Notes: generated by a model from the sequence alone, not told the origin. Shown: positions 1 through 6,492, counted from the stretch's first letter. The stretch: DNA of 7,396 nucleotides from Gallionella sp. UBA6045 (GCA_002429165.1 DIYV01000006.1:1-7396), one strand, 5' to 3'. A program made the numbers and translations.

Positions 1-1151
1 AATTTATTGGTCAGGCTGCTGCTCATGGCTTCCAGTACCTTTTCAGGACTCTCGCCTTTGGCCAGCAGGCGCAGGGCTTTTTCCATTTCGTTGCGGCGGT
101 TCCGTTCGGCATGGTCGCGCAACGCGCGTATGGTCGGCACCGCTTCGCGCGATTCCATCCAGTGGATGAAATCGGACACGCTGGAATCGATGATGACCTC
201 GGCTTCCTTGACCGCGCCCTGGCGCGCATCCAGGCCGTCCTTCACCACTGCGGCAATGTCGTCAATGGTGTACAGGAACACATCATTCAGTGTGGCAACT
301 TCCGCTTCCACATCGCGCGGAACGGCCAGATCCACGATGAACAGCGGACGGTGTTTGCGTGCCTTGAGCGCACTTTCCACCATGCCCTTGCCGAGGATCG
401 GCAGCTGGCTGGCGGTACAGGTGACGATAATGTCGTGGTGTGCCAGTTGTTCCGGCAGATCGGTCAGCGTGATCGCCGTGCCGTTGATGCGCCGCGCCAG
501 TGTTTGCGCACGCTCCAGCGTGCGGTTGGCGACGGTGATGTGCATGGGCGAACGCGCCGCGAAATGCACCGCATTGAGTTCGATCATCTCGCCCGCGCCG
601 ATGAACAATACGCGCTGCTCGGAGATGCTGGGGAAAATCCGCTCGGCCAGCCTTACAGCGGCGGCGGCCATCGACACCAGATTTGCGCCGATCTCGGTCT
701 GGGTGCGCACGTCCTTGGCCACCGAAAAAGTGCGCTGAAACAATTTGTGCAACAGGAAACCCAGTGTACCCGCCTGCTCGGCCTGGCGCACAGCCTGTTT
801 CATCTGGCCGAGGATCTGCGGTTCGCCCAGCACCATGGAATCCAGTCCGCTCGCCACGCGGAACGAATGCTTTATCGCCTGTTCGCGCGGCAAAGTGTAA
901 AGATAGGGTTCGATGTCCTGGCGGGGCATGTGATGGTATTGTGCCAGCCAGTCGATGGCGTGTTCGGGGTGCGCGGCGTTGCAGTACAGCTCCATGCGGT
1001 TGCAGGTGGACAGGATCGCCGCCTCTTTCGCCGCACCGTTCTCCACCAGGTCGCGCAGGGCGTTCTCCATCCCGTCCTCATTGAACGCGACCTGCTCGCG
1101 CACGGCAAGCGGCGCGGTTTGATGGTTGATACCAAAGGTGAATAACTGCAT
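1..1151 (-). CDS. hemA: Glutamyl-tRNA reductase HemA, 3'-truncated by window edge
   Basis: Reduces glutamyl-tRNA(Glu) with NADPH to glutamate-1-semialdehyde, the first committed step of the C5 route to haem and other tetrapyrroles, in the cytosol. About 383 of some 420 residues are present and the C-terminus lies beyond position 1. The start '[19 protein letters not shown]' is the family N-terminus. The catalytic cysteine is C50 in '[11 protein letters not shown]'. The signature '[16 protein letters not shown]' is at about residues 101-116, and the NADPH-binding Rossmann glycine motif 'FIGAGEM' at 183-189. The helical dimerisation domain follows from about residue 315. The ATG at 1151-1149 is chosen because the conserved strand begins immediately; there is no strong Shine-Dalgarno sequence. 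It is divergent from yaeQ. In many proteobacteria prfA and prmC follow hemA, but that side is not visible here. No missing key residue was seen. The identification is secure. Confidence 0.97.
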   Translation of the reverse strand, partial: MQLFTFGINHQTAPLAVREQVAFNEDGMENALRDLVENGAAKEAAILSTCNRMELYCNAAHPEHAIDWLAQYHHMPRQDIEPYLYTLPREQAIKHSFRVASGLDSMVLGEPQILGQMKQAVRQAEQAGTLGFLLHKLFQRTFSVAKDVRTQTEIGANLVSMAAAAVRLAERIFPSISEQRVLFIGAGEMIELNAVHFAARSPMHITVANRTLERAQTLARRINGTAITLTDLPEQLAHHDIIVTCTASQLPILGKGMVESALKARKHRPLFIVDLAVPRDVEAEVATLNDVFLYTIDDIAAVVKDGLDARQGAVKEAEVIIDSSVSDFIHWMESREAVPTIRALRDHAERNRRNEMEKALRLLAKGESPEKVLEAMSSSLTNK

Positions 1152-1192
1152 CTTTAGCGTATCTCGAACAGTGAACTCTAAAATTGGTGCGG

Positions 1193-1198
1193 ATTATA
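1193..1198 (-). promoter_or_regulatory. Putative -10 box for hemA
   Basis: Read on the minus strand this is a perfect TATAAT, 41 bp upstream of the hemA ATG, which would give a leader of about 35 nt. The best -35-like hexamer, TTTACA (1212-1217), is only 13 bp away, shorter than the usual 16-18, so the -35 assignment is open. Inference from consensus only. Confidence 0.4.
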
Positions 1199-1242
1199 GT
1201 CGGAACGGTGATGTAAAGCCATCCGGCCGGGCAGGGCTGCCG

Positions 1243-1273
1243 TTGGGTTTTCATCATGCATTCGGGCTAGAAT
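1243..1273 (+). promoter_or_regulatory. Putative sigma-70-type promoter for yaeQ-ychJ
   Basis: A TAGAAT -10-like box at 1268-1273, in the context GGCTAGAATGCG, is preceded by TTGGGT at 1243-1248 with a 19-bp spacer. Transcription would start near 1280, about 30 nt before the yaeQ ATG. The -10 matches consensus at 5 of 6 positions and the -35 at only 3 of 6. No terminator-like element separates yaeQ from the next gene, so this promoter could serve both. Confidence 0.4.
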
Positions 1274-1309
1274 GCGCGGCAGCAAAATACCCGATCGAAT
1301 CGACAGACT

Positions 1310-1864
1310 ATGACCATCAAAGCAACCGTATTCAAAGTCACACTCCAGATTGCCGACATGGACCGTCACTACTACGCCGATCATGCGCTGACACTGGCTC
1401 GGCATCCTTCTGAAACCGACGAGCGCATGATGGTGCGCCTGCTCGCTTTCGCGCTGTATGCCGACGAAGGACTGACCTTCGCCAAAGGTTTGAGCAGCGA
1501 TGACGAGCCAGACCTGTGGCACAAAGACCTCACCGGCGCGATCGAACGCTGGATAGAAGTCGGTCTGCCCGACGAGCGCGCCATCCGCAAAGCCAGCGGA
1601 CGCGCGAATCAAGTCGTGGTCGTCAGCTACGGGCGCGCCGCGGATATCTGGTGGAACGAGAACCGCGACAAACTGCAACGCCTGAACAATCTCACTGTGC
1701 TCAGGCTGCCGAACGAAACCACGCTGGCCCTTGCCGCGCTGGCCAGCCGCACCATGCAACTGCAATGCACTATACAGGAAGGCCACATCATGGTGACCAG
1801 CGATGCCGGCATGATAGAGATCGAGCCGAAAGTATTGCAGGGCAGTTTTCGTCCGGCATCATGA
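1310..1864 (+). CDS. yaeQ: YaeQ family protein
   Basis: A 184-residue soluble protein that aligns by eye over its whole length with E. coli YaeQ (181 aa). Shared blocks are 'LTLARHPSETDERMMVRLLA' (27-46), 'DDEPDLW' (64-70), 'WIEVGLPDERAIRKA' (81-95), 'AADIWW' (110-115) and 'RTMQLQCTIQEG' (147-158). YaeQ proteins have a PD-(D/E)XK nuclease-like fold. D64, D65, E66 and E83 are candidate acidic-site residues, but the activity and substrate are unsettled. E. coli yaeQ was first noticed as a suppressor related to the RfaH regulator, a role not firmly established. The ATG at 1310 is the only start consistent with the family N-terminus; its Shine-Dalgarno is weak. The ychJ-like gene follows after 21 bp, probably co-transcribed. 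Confidence 0.93.
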   Translation: MTIKATVFKVTLQIADMDRHYYADHALTLARHPSETDERMMVRLLAFALYADEGLTFAKGLSSDDEPDLWHKDLTGAIERWIEVGLPDERAIRKASGRANQVVVVSYGRAADIWWNENRDKLQRLNNLTVLRLPNETTLALAALASRTMQLQCTIQEGHIMVTSDAGMIEIEPKVLQGSFRPAS

Positions 1865-1885
1865 AGAACCAGGGATGAACCGAGG

Positions 1886-2341
1886 ATGACCGCGAAACCA
1901 TTGCCATGCCCCTGCGGCGGTGCGGACTATGCCACTTGCTGCGGACGTTATCACAACGGCGCATCGGCTCCGGATGCCTTAACCCTGATAGAACCACTAG
2001 CCATTCGAGTAGGCCGTCAACAAACGCCGGCCAACTCGCTGGTTATGATGCGATCGCGCTATAGTGCCTATGTGCTCAAGCTGGAAGTTTATCTGCTTGC
2101 CTCCTGGCATGACAGTACCCGTCCCGCCGCTCTTGATCTCGCAACGGACAACACGAAATGGATAGGACTTGAGATCAGGAAGCACAATGCTGAATCAGCG
2201 GATCGAGCCACCGTGGAATTCGTCGCACGCTACAAGATCGGCGGTCGTGCCGCGCGCCTGCATGAGGTCAGCCGCTTTGTACGCGAGGATGGGAAGTGGT
2301 TTTATCTGGATGGGGAATTTATTAACGCAACGAATGATTGA
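1886..2341 (+). CDS. ychJ: YchJ-like SEC-C motif protein (UPF0225) with an internal insertion
   Basis: A 151-residue protein of the YchJ/UPF0225 family, whose molecular function is unknown. An N-terminal zinc-binding SEC-C motif is visible as C8-x-C10-x7-C18-C19 in '[18 protein letters not shown]'. The NTF2-like domain follows, with '[10 protein letters not shown]' (55-64), '[12 protein letters not shown]' (69-80), 'WIGLEI' (92-97), 'VEFVARYK' (110-117) and '[10 protein letters not shown]' (136-145). E. coli YchJ carries a second SEC-C motif at its C-terminus; this protein ends at the NTF2-like domain, as I recall many betaproteobacterial members doing. About 20 extra residues lie between the zinc knuckle and 'MRSRYSAY' (roughly residues 31-54). 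The ATG at 1886 has a short GAGG-like sequence just upstream, and the gene lies 21 bp after yaeQ. It ends 33 bp before the convergent ferredoxin-reductase gene with no obvious terminator between them. Confidence 0.9.
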   Translation: MTAKPLPCPCGGADYATCCGRYHNGASAPDALTLIEPLAIRVGRQQTPANSLVMMRSRYSAYVLKLEVYLLASWHDSTRPAALDLATDNTKWIGLEIRKHNAESADRATVEFVARYKIGGRAARLHEVSRFVREDGKWFYLDGEFINATND

Positions 2342-2374
2342 ACTTGTGAAACGCTGAATCTTGCAGGAGCGGGC

Positions 2375-3850
2375 CTACCCGACAGAGCGCGGAGAATCAT
2401 CGGGGCTGGCCCTCCAATGCTGCTCCGGCAGCCCCTGTTTCAGGAATAAGCGTTTAGCGCTCTGCAGTTGTTCTGGCGTACCTGCCGCGTAAACATCGAA
2501 GCGATGCAGATCGGGGTAATCACTGACGATATTGGCCAGCGCCGTTTCGGTATCGGTTGTCTGCTCATGCGGAATGTAGGTGAAATTGTCGAGCGCATCC
2601 GCCCAGGAACGGCACAGGTTGTCCTGATAGTGCCCGGCATCGTCCGCCAGCCAGTGCATGTCCATAGACTCGGCCAGATCGAGCGACATGGCGTGCTGGA
2701 CCAGGCTTTTGATCGGCGCGAAACCCACACCGAATGCGACGAAGATAAGGGGGCGTGTGGAAGCGTCTTCCAGCACGAATTCGCCGTAGGGTCCTTCCAC
2801 CTCCACACTGTCATGCACTTTTAAACCGCCGAACAGCAGTTCCGAAAAAGCATCGTCCGGTTTGCGCAATATCTGGATCTCGATGTGCCTTTCCTCGCAA
2901 GGACAGCTGGCAATCGGATATTCACCGCTTGCGCCCAGCGCCGACAGGCGGATCGACTGCCCGGCAAGAAAATGCAGGCGCTGGCTGCGCGGTGCCAGCA
3001 AATGCAGCGCGGCAATTTGCGGATTGAACACCTCCACCGACTTGACCCTGGCCGCCAGTTGCTGTTCCGGGATGTCCTGCGCACCGGCCACGCCGGCCTC
3101 GATCACCACATCGTTGACCGCCGCGCAGGAACACATCAGGAACACGCCGGCATCCTTCTCTGCCTGGCTCAACACATAGTCATGGGCATGGACTTTCTTG
3201 ACTTCGCCCGATATCAGCCGCGCCCGGCATTCGCCGCAATTGCCGTTGCTGCAACCGTAGTTCAGCGACACCCCGGCACGCAGTGCGGCCTCCAGAAGCG
3301 TGTCATTGCCCTCGACGGTAAATTCGTGCCCGCTGGGGCGGATGGTGACTTGAGCCGACATAATCTTGAGTATCCTTTCCTGTGCAATAACTGCCTGTAT
3401 TTTTGCCGCATCGGGCGGTATTTCCGCCAAATGGCGCACGATGAATGCGCGCAAGCTGTGCAATGCATGACGCGTTTCCTTGCTCTGGTCTTCTTCGATC
3501 TCGTCGATCTTTTCGTCCAGCCATGACAGCACCTGGCTGTAATGCATAAGCAACGCTTTGGTGGCGGCATACTCGTTGCCCAACTCCAACAGGCGAGCCG
3601 ACAATACCTCCTTGTCCGGCATGGCACGCTCGAACACACGCTTGCCGAAGGCTTTCTCCTTGATCTCGGTGACGCGGCGTAATTCCGCGTCGTCTTCCCA
3701 TTTCGCATCGGGAAAGGCGCGCAGCAACTCGTTCAGTTCGACCATGCCGTCGAAGGTATCCAGCGTGCCGCAACGTATCATTTCCTGCAAGGCATGCCGG
3801 GATATTCCAACCAGCCTGGTGACGCGGGAAAGGGGGAGAAAATGGCTCAT
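2375..3850 (-). CDS. HTH/helical region fused to [2Fe-2S] ferredoxin and FAD/NAD(P) reductase-like module
   Basis: A 491-residue fusion. Residues 5-47 resemble a MerR/excisionase-type helix-turn-helix ('LSRVTRLVGISRHALQEMI'). Residues 52-160 are charged and helical, probably partly coiled coil. Residues 165-255 are a plant-type [2Fe-2S] ferredoxin with ligands C200-x4-C205-x2-C208 and C240. Residues 263-480 resemble the FAD- and NAD(P)-binding domains of ferredoxin-NADP reductases such as CDP-6-deoxy-delta-3,4-glucoseen reductase ('PLIFVAFGVGFAPIKSL', 367-383). The flavin signature RxYS/T reads G-E-Y-P (309-312), and the CGPP-type motif near the C-terminus reads 'AAGTPE' (455-460). An in-frame TAA four codons upstream fixes the start at or after 3850, where no Shine-Dalgarno is seen. 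An internal ATG (M164) has one. Possible roles are electron transfer or a redox-responsive regulator; substrate and DNA binding are unknown. Confidence 0.85.
   Translation of the reverse strand: MSHFLPLSRVTRLVGISRHALQEMIRCGTLDTFDGMVELNELLRAFPDAKWEDDAELRRVTEIKEKAFGKRVFERAMPDKEVLSARLLELGNEYAATKALLMHYSQVLSWLDEKIDEIEEDQSKETRHALHSLRAFIVRHLAEIPPDAAKIQAVIAQERILKIMSAQVTIRPSGHEFTVEGNDTLLEAALRAGVSLNYGCSNGNCGECRARLISGEVKKVHAHDYVLSQAEKDAGVFLMCSCAAVNDVVIEAGVAGAQDIPEQQLAARVKSVEVFNPQIAALHLLAPRSQRLHFLAGQSIRLSALGASGEYPIASCPCEERHIEIQILRKPDDAFSELLFGGLKVHDSVEVEGPYGEFVLEDASTRPLIFVAFGVGFAPIKSLVQHAMSLDLAESMDMHWLADDAGHYQDNLCRSWADALDNFTYIPHEQTTDTETALANIVSDYPDLHRFDVYAAGTPEQLQSAKRLFLKQGLPEQHWRASPDDSPRSVG
3359..3381 (-). 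promoter_or_regulatory. Internal Shine-Dalgarno and ATG (M164) in the fusion gene
   Basis: On the minus strand the purine run AGGAAAGGA (3381-3373) lies 11 nt before an in-frame ATG (3361-3359). The ATG opens 'MSAQVTIRPSGHEFTVEG', which looks like the natural N-terminus of stand-alone ferredoxin-reductases. Initiation here would give a 328-residue protein with no HTH/helical part. The 11-nt spacing is slightly long, and the purines also encode Q-E-R-I, so chance is possible. Confidence 0.4.
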
Positions 3851-3947
3851 ACAGGCATCTTAGACGCACTCAACTTTGGCGCGCAAGTTCCGATCTATGC
3901 AAAATATCAGGAATGGCATCGCACGCGGCTTCTGATAGAGTCCGTTC

Positions 3948-4664
3948 ATGAGCAAATTGACTTTGGACCGTATCCTGCAATCGCAGGGCTTTGGCACGCG
4001 CAAGTGGTGCGGCGATCTGGTCGCGGACGGAGAGGTGAGCATCGCGGGACAGACCATCACCGACAACCGTGTCTCCATCGAGACCGGCGGACTGGTATTC
4101 ATGATATTCGGCGAGTCATGGGCATATCGCGAACATATATATATCGCGCTGAACAAGCCGGCCGATTTCGAATGCTCCAGAAAGGCCAGCCACCACCCGG
4201 GTGTGCTGACCATCCTGCCGGAGCAATTCACGCGGCGCGATGTGCAACCTGTGGGCCGTCTCGATAATGACACCACCGGCCTGTTGCTGATGTCGGATGA
4301 TGGCCCTTTCATCCACCAGCAATCCTCGCCCAAGCGGCACATCCCCAAAGTCTATGTCGCCACCACGCATGATCCGGTCACGCCGGAACTGGTCGCAAAA
4401 TTATTGTCCGGCGTGAAACTGCACGACGAACCTGCACCGCTCGCGGCGGTGACCTGCCGCATGGTCAATAGCCACCGGATCGAGATCGTGCTGGAACAGG
4501 GCAAGTACCACCAGGTCAAACGCATGCTGGTTGCCGCCGGCAACCATTGTGTCGCGTTGCGGCGCACGCAGATCGGCGGCTTGAAACTCGATGCGCTGGG
4601 GCTGGCGGAAGGCGAATGGTGTTATCTCGACGATACTCAACTTGCGCTGTTGGTGCCAGCCTGA
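3948..4664 (+). CDS. rsuA: RsuA-family rRNA pseudouridine synthase
   Basis: A 238-residue pseudouridine synthase of the RsuA/RluB/E/F family. In E. coli, RsuA converts U516 of 16S rRNA during small-subunit assembly. Residues 4-50 form an S4 RNA-binding domain ('LDRILQSQGFGTRKW'). The catalytic domain has 'YIALNKPADFECS' (65-77), motif II 'GRLDNDTTGLLL' with catalytic D106 (103-114), and 'GKYHQVKRMLVAAGNH' (185-200). Length and the 'SSPKRHIPKVY' (126-136) and 'KLHDEPAPL' (157-165) blocks favour the RsuA branch, although RluE/F-like specificity cannot be excluded by eye. The ATG at 3948 starts directly at the S4 domain; no clear Shine-Dalgarno is present. It is divergent from the ferredoxin-reductase fusion (97 bp apart) and 102 bp before rbgA, which has its own -10-like box. 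Confidence 0.9.
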   Translation: MSKLTLDRILQSQGFGTRKWCGDLVADGEVSIAGQTITDNRVSIETGGLVFMIFGESWAYREHIYIALNKPADFECSRKASHHPGVLTILPEQFTRRDVQPVGRLDNDTTGLLLMSDDGPFIHQQSSPKRHIPKVYVATTHDPVTPELVAKLLSGVKLHDEPAPLAAVTCRMVNSHRIEIVLEQGKYHQVKRMLVAAGNHCVALRRTQIGGLKLDALGLAEGEWCYLDDTQLALLVPA

Positions 4665-4732
4665 AGCTATCTTACGGGTGGTGATAGGGACTGGTTTCTT
4701 ACATGAAATAAGATTTGGCTTGCGGAGCAGGG

Positions 4733-4738
4733 TAAAAT
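4733..4738 (+). promoter_or_regulatory. Putative -10 box for rbgA
   Basis: TAAAAT in the context GGGTAAAATCCGC, 28 bp before the rbgA ATG. No convincing -35 hexamer sits at 16-18 bp; a TTGGCT at 4715-4720 is only 12 bp away. This would give a leader of about 20 nt, matching the lack of a recognisable Shine-Dalgarno before the gene. Consensus-based guess. Confidence 0.3.
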
Positions 4739-4766
4739 CCGCTTTTGATTAGCCAGTCCATCATCC

Positions 4767-5654
4767 ATGTCCATACAGTGGTTTCCCGGTCACATGACTT
4801 CGGCGCGCAGAAAAGCGGCCGAGACGATGGAGTTCACCGATGTCGTCATCGAGGTGCTCGACGCACGCCTGCCCGAAGCGAGCTGCAATCCGATGATCAC
4901 GGAATTGCGCCTGCATCGCCAGCGCCCCTGTCTGAAGATACTCAACAAGGCCGATCTTGCCGATCCTGAAGCCACAAAAGCCTGGCTGAATTTTTACAAC
5001 AGGCAGCCGGGCGTCAAGGCGGTGGCAATGAGCTGCAAGAATGCAAGTGATGCCGCCAGGGTGCCAAACCTGTGTCAGCCGCTCGCCCCTCATCGCGACA
5101 GCACCCACAAACCGCTGCGCATGATGATCATGGGCATTCCCAATGTCGGCAAATCCACGCTGATGAACATGCTGCTCAAACGCCGCGTTGCCAATGTCGG
5201 TGACGAACCCGCCGTGACCAAGTCGCAGCAGTGCCACAAGCTGAATGACCATATGACCCTGACCGATTCGCCCGGCCTGCTGTGGCCCAAGATCGAAAAG
5301 CCGGAAGATGGCCTGAAGCTCGCCACCATACACGCCATCGGCCGCAATGCCGTCATCGAAGAAGAGGTCGCCGAATTTCTCGCAGCCACGCTGCTTTTGC
5401 GTTACCCGGGCCTGCTCGCCGCGCGTTATGGTATTGCCGAGGCGGGACTGGACGGCGTGGATGTGATCGAAGCCATCGCAAAGAAGCGCGGTTGCCTGCT
5501 CAAAGGGCGGGGCGGTGAACCGGATATGGAAAAGGCGGCGATGATTTTGCTGACCGAATATCGCAGCGGCAAACTGGGCCGCATCAGCCTGGAGACACCC
5601 GGGGTGCGCACCGCCACGCTGGAACATTCCGGTGGGCAGCCTGCTTTGGAATGA
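4767..5654 (+). CDS. rbgA: Ribosome biogenesis GTPase RbgA/YlqF
   Basis: A 295-residue circularly permuted GTPase. In Bacillus subtilis the homologue (YlqF, about 282 aa) binds the late 50S intermediate and promotes incorporation of late ribosomal proteins. The N-terminus 'MSIQWFPGHMTSARRKA' is characteristic. The G motifs occur in permuted order: G4 'NKAD' (60-63), G5-like 'SCK' (89-91), G1 P-loop 'GIPNVGKST' (123-131), G2 threonine in 'PAVTK' (148-152) and G3 'DSPG' (167-170). A helical C-terminal domain with the RNA-binding region follows (about 185-280). All nucleotide-binding motifs are intact. The ATG at 4767 is fixed by the conserved N-terminus. The gene follows an RsuA-type rRNA-modifying enzyme, so two ribosome-maturation genes are adjacent, and it ends 63 bp before a hairpin terminator shared with the convergent gene. 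Confidence 0.95.
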   Translation: MSIQWFPGHMTSARRKAAETMEFTDVVIEVLDARLPEASCNPMITELRLHRQRPCLKILNKADLADPEATKAWLNFYNRQPGVKAVAMSCKNASDAARVPNLCQPLAPHRDSTHKPLRMMIMGIPNVGKSTLMNMLLKRRVANVGDEPAVTKSQQCHKLNDHMTLTDSPGLLWPKIEKPEDGLKLATIHAIGRNAVIEEEVAEFLAATLLLRYPGLLAARYGIAEAGLDGVDVIEAIAKKRGCLLKGRGGEPDMEKAAMILLTEYRSGKLGRISLETPGVRTATLEHSGGQPALE

Positions 5655-5717
5655 TTTGAAATGCCAAAGTTGTGTTGCAGCGGGCAGAGCGTCAAGCTTC
5701 ACAGCGCACAAAGAAAA

Positions 5718-5740
5718 AAGGCCAGCGTCGAGCTGGCCTT
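5718..5740 (-). terminator. Rho-independent terminator, mainly for the secreted-protein gene
   Basis: A perfect 9-bp stem (AAGGCCAGC, 5718-5726; GCTGGCCTT, 5732-5740) closes a 5-nt loop. On the minus strand the stem runs into T6-C-T3, a strong U-tract, so it terminates the gene at 5778-6221. On the plus strand the stem is followed by the weaker GTTGTTC, so it may also partly terminate rbgA transcripts. Confidence 0.85.
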
Positions 5741-5777
5741 GTTGTTCATGCGGGTTGAAAACGGATCACGCTTCTGC

Positions 5778-6221
5778 TCAATCGTCTCCCCTGTCCCCGC
5801 GATCATGGCCACGGTCTCCACGGCCATGGCCCCTGTCCCCACGATCTCCATGGTCCCCACGATCTCCACGGTCTTCGTGCCGGTCATTGCGGTAATCCGG
5901 TTGGTACCTGCCAGACTTTACGAAATATACGGGGCGATTACAGGCGTTGTACTCGCGGCAATGTCTGGCCCAGTGCCGCGAGTAACCCGGAGGAACATGC
6001 AAGTACATCGGTTCGACCACAACGTCACGGGGTTGACGGACAATCATCATCGGCTGGGCATAGAGAACCTGGGGGGGAGGCGCATTGCCGAACTGTACTT
6101 GTCCGTAGACACCCGGGCTGATCTCGCCGCCGACGCTCAGGTTAATGATGGCCGTTCCGGCATGGGCTGACAGACTGGTGAGCGAAAAGATTGTAAAAAA
6201 AGCGGCTAACAGGGTCTTCAT
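5778..6221 (-). CDS. Small secreted protein of unknown function with DRG/RGD-rich C-terminal repeats
   Basis: A 147-residue protein with a signal peptide: K2, a hydrophobic stretch at about 4-18, and a likely cleavage after A21 in 'LSAHA|GTA'. It probably acts in the periplasm or outside the cell. The mature part has 'INLSVGGEISPGVYGQVQFG' (26-45), a Pro/Gln-rich segment, and 'YLHVPPGYSRHWARHCREYN' (73-92) followed by 'ACNRPVYFV' (93-101). C88 and C94 could form a disulphide. I recall similar cores in uncharacterised betaproteobacterial exported proteins but cannot verify this. The tail (114-147) is almost only D, R, G and H, with six RGD tripeptides. The ATG at 6221 is preferred over one nine codons upstream (6248) because AAAGGA lies just before it and it opens directly into the signal peptide. 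A strong terminator follows. Function not recognised. Confidence 0.8.
   Translation of the reverse strand: MKTLLAAFFTIFSLTSLSAHAGTAIINLSVGGEISPGVYGQVQFGNAPPPQVLYAQPMMIVRQPRDVVVEPMYLHVPPGYSRHWARHCREYNACNRPVYFVKSGRYQPDYRNDRHEDRGDRGDHGDRGDRGHGRGDRGHDRGDRGDD
5781..5880. repeat. Degenerate tandem repeat encoding the DRG/RGD tail
   Basis: Low-complexity DNA with 9- and 18-bp periodicity. The clearest copies are two adjacent 18-bp units, 5835-5852 and 5853-5870 (GTCCCCACGATCTCCAYG on the plus strand), differing at one base. Further diverged copies extend to about 5781. A 7-bp inverted repeat (CATGGCC 5804-5810, GGCCATG 5822-5828) lies inside. The unit length keeps the reading frame, so copy-number changes would lengthen or shorten the tail by three or six residues. 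Confidence 0.75.
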
Positions 6222-6346
6222 GATTTTCCTTTTGTGGTTGTAAACCATCTAACGCGCGAACCTGTTTCGTCGCTGACATGGTTACGTTGGATTTCCGGCT
6301 GCGCATTGTATCGCTATCAGGCTGAACGGGTGGGCAATCGAGAACG

Positions 6347-6362
6347 TCCTCGCGATCGAGGA
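6347..6362. repeat. Short palindrome in the divergent intergenic region
   Basis: TCCTCG-CGAT-CGAGGA, with 6-bp arms and a 4-nt centre. It lies between the secreted-protein gene and the flippase gene, in a 271-bp stretch (6222-6492) with no convincing gene. It could be an operator or chance in GC-rich DNA; there is no U-tract to suggest a terminator. Confidence 0.25.
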
Positions 6363-6425
6363 ACAAGTTGATTCTGTAACGATCTTGCCCTGCCAAGGCA
6401 TGAAATGAGGGTGTTGCAGTGCCGT

Positions 6426-6431
6426 TATAAT
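6426..6431 (+). promoter_or_regulatory. Putative -10 box for the flippase gene
   Basis: A perfect TATAAT about 62 bp before the ATG at 6493. No good -35 hexamer sits at normal spacing (about 6403-6408 reads AAATGA). An activator-dependent or weak promoter is possible, or the match may be chance. Confidence 0.3.
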
Positions 6432-6492
6432 TTTCCTTGAAGTTGGGCGGGGTATATCATCAACCAAAAACACCGTTGCCTTGCAGAACGCA

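Noticed and set aside
111..1145. Long open plus-strand frame (344 codons) across the hemA region
   Set aside because: It lies wholly antisense to hemA, whose protein matches its family residue for residue. The plus-strand translation is rich in His, Arg and Gln with no recognisable domain, as expected of a GC-rich mirror frame.
2885..3526. 213-codon plus-strand frame opposite the ferredoxin-reductase gene
   Set aside because: Antisense to the cysteine-motif-bearing ferredoxin region, with no coherent domain or start signal.
4135..4144. Run of five AT dinucleotides in rsuA
   Set aside because: It codes for the conserved H-I-Y-I strand before the LNKP motif in an intact gene and is too short to be a meaningful microsatellite or regulatory site.
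4665..4732. Possible terminator after rsuA
   Set aside because: Only a 5-bp CTATC/GATAG pairing is present, with no U-tract, so a terminator cannot be supported.
4761..5711. Long open minus-strand frame (316 codons) opposite rbgA
   Set aside because: Antisense to a clearly real GTPase with all G motifs; the reverse translation shows no family motif and is a codon-bias shadow.
5661..6170. 169-codon plus-strand frame over the secreted-protein gene
   Set aside because: Its apparent Pro/Thr/Val repeats come from the DRG repeat read backwards. The minus-strand frame has a signal peptide, a ribosome binding site and a terminator.
6249..6473. Small minus-strand open frames in the intergenic region left of the flippase gene
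   Set aside because: They lack ribosome binding sites, have no protein-like composition, and overlap the likely promoter regions of both flanking genes.
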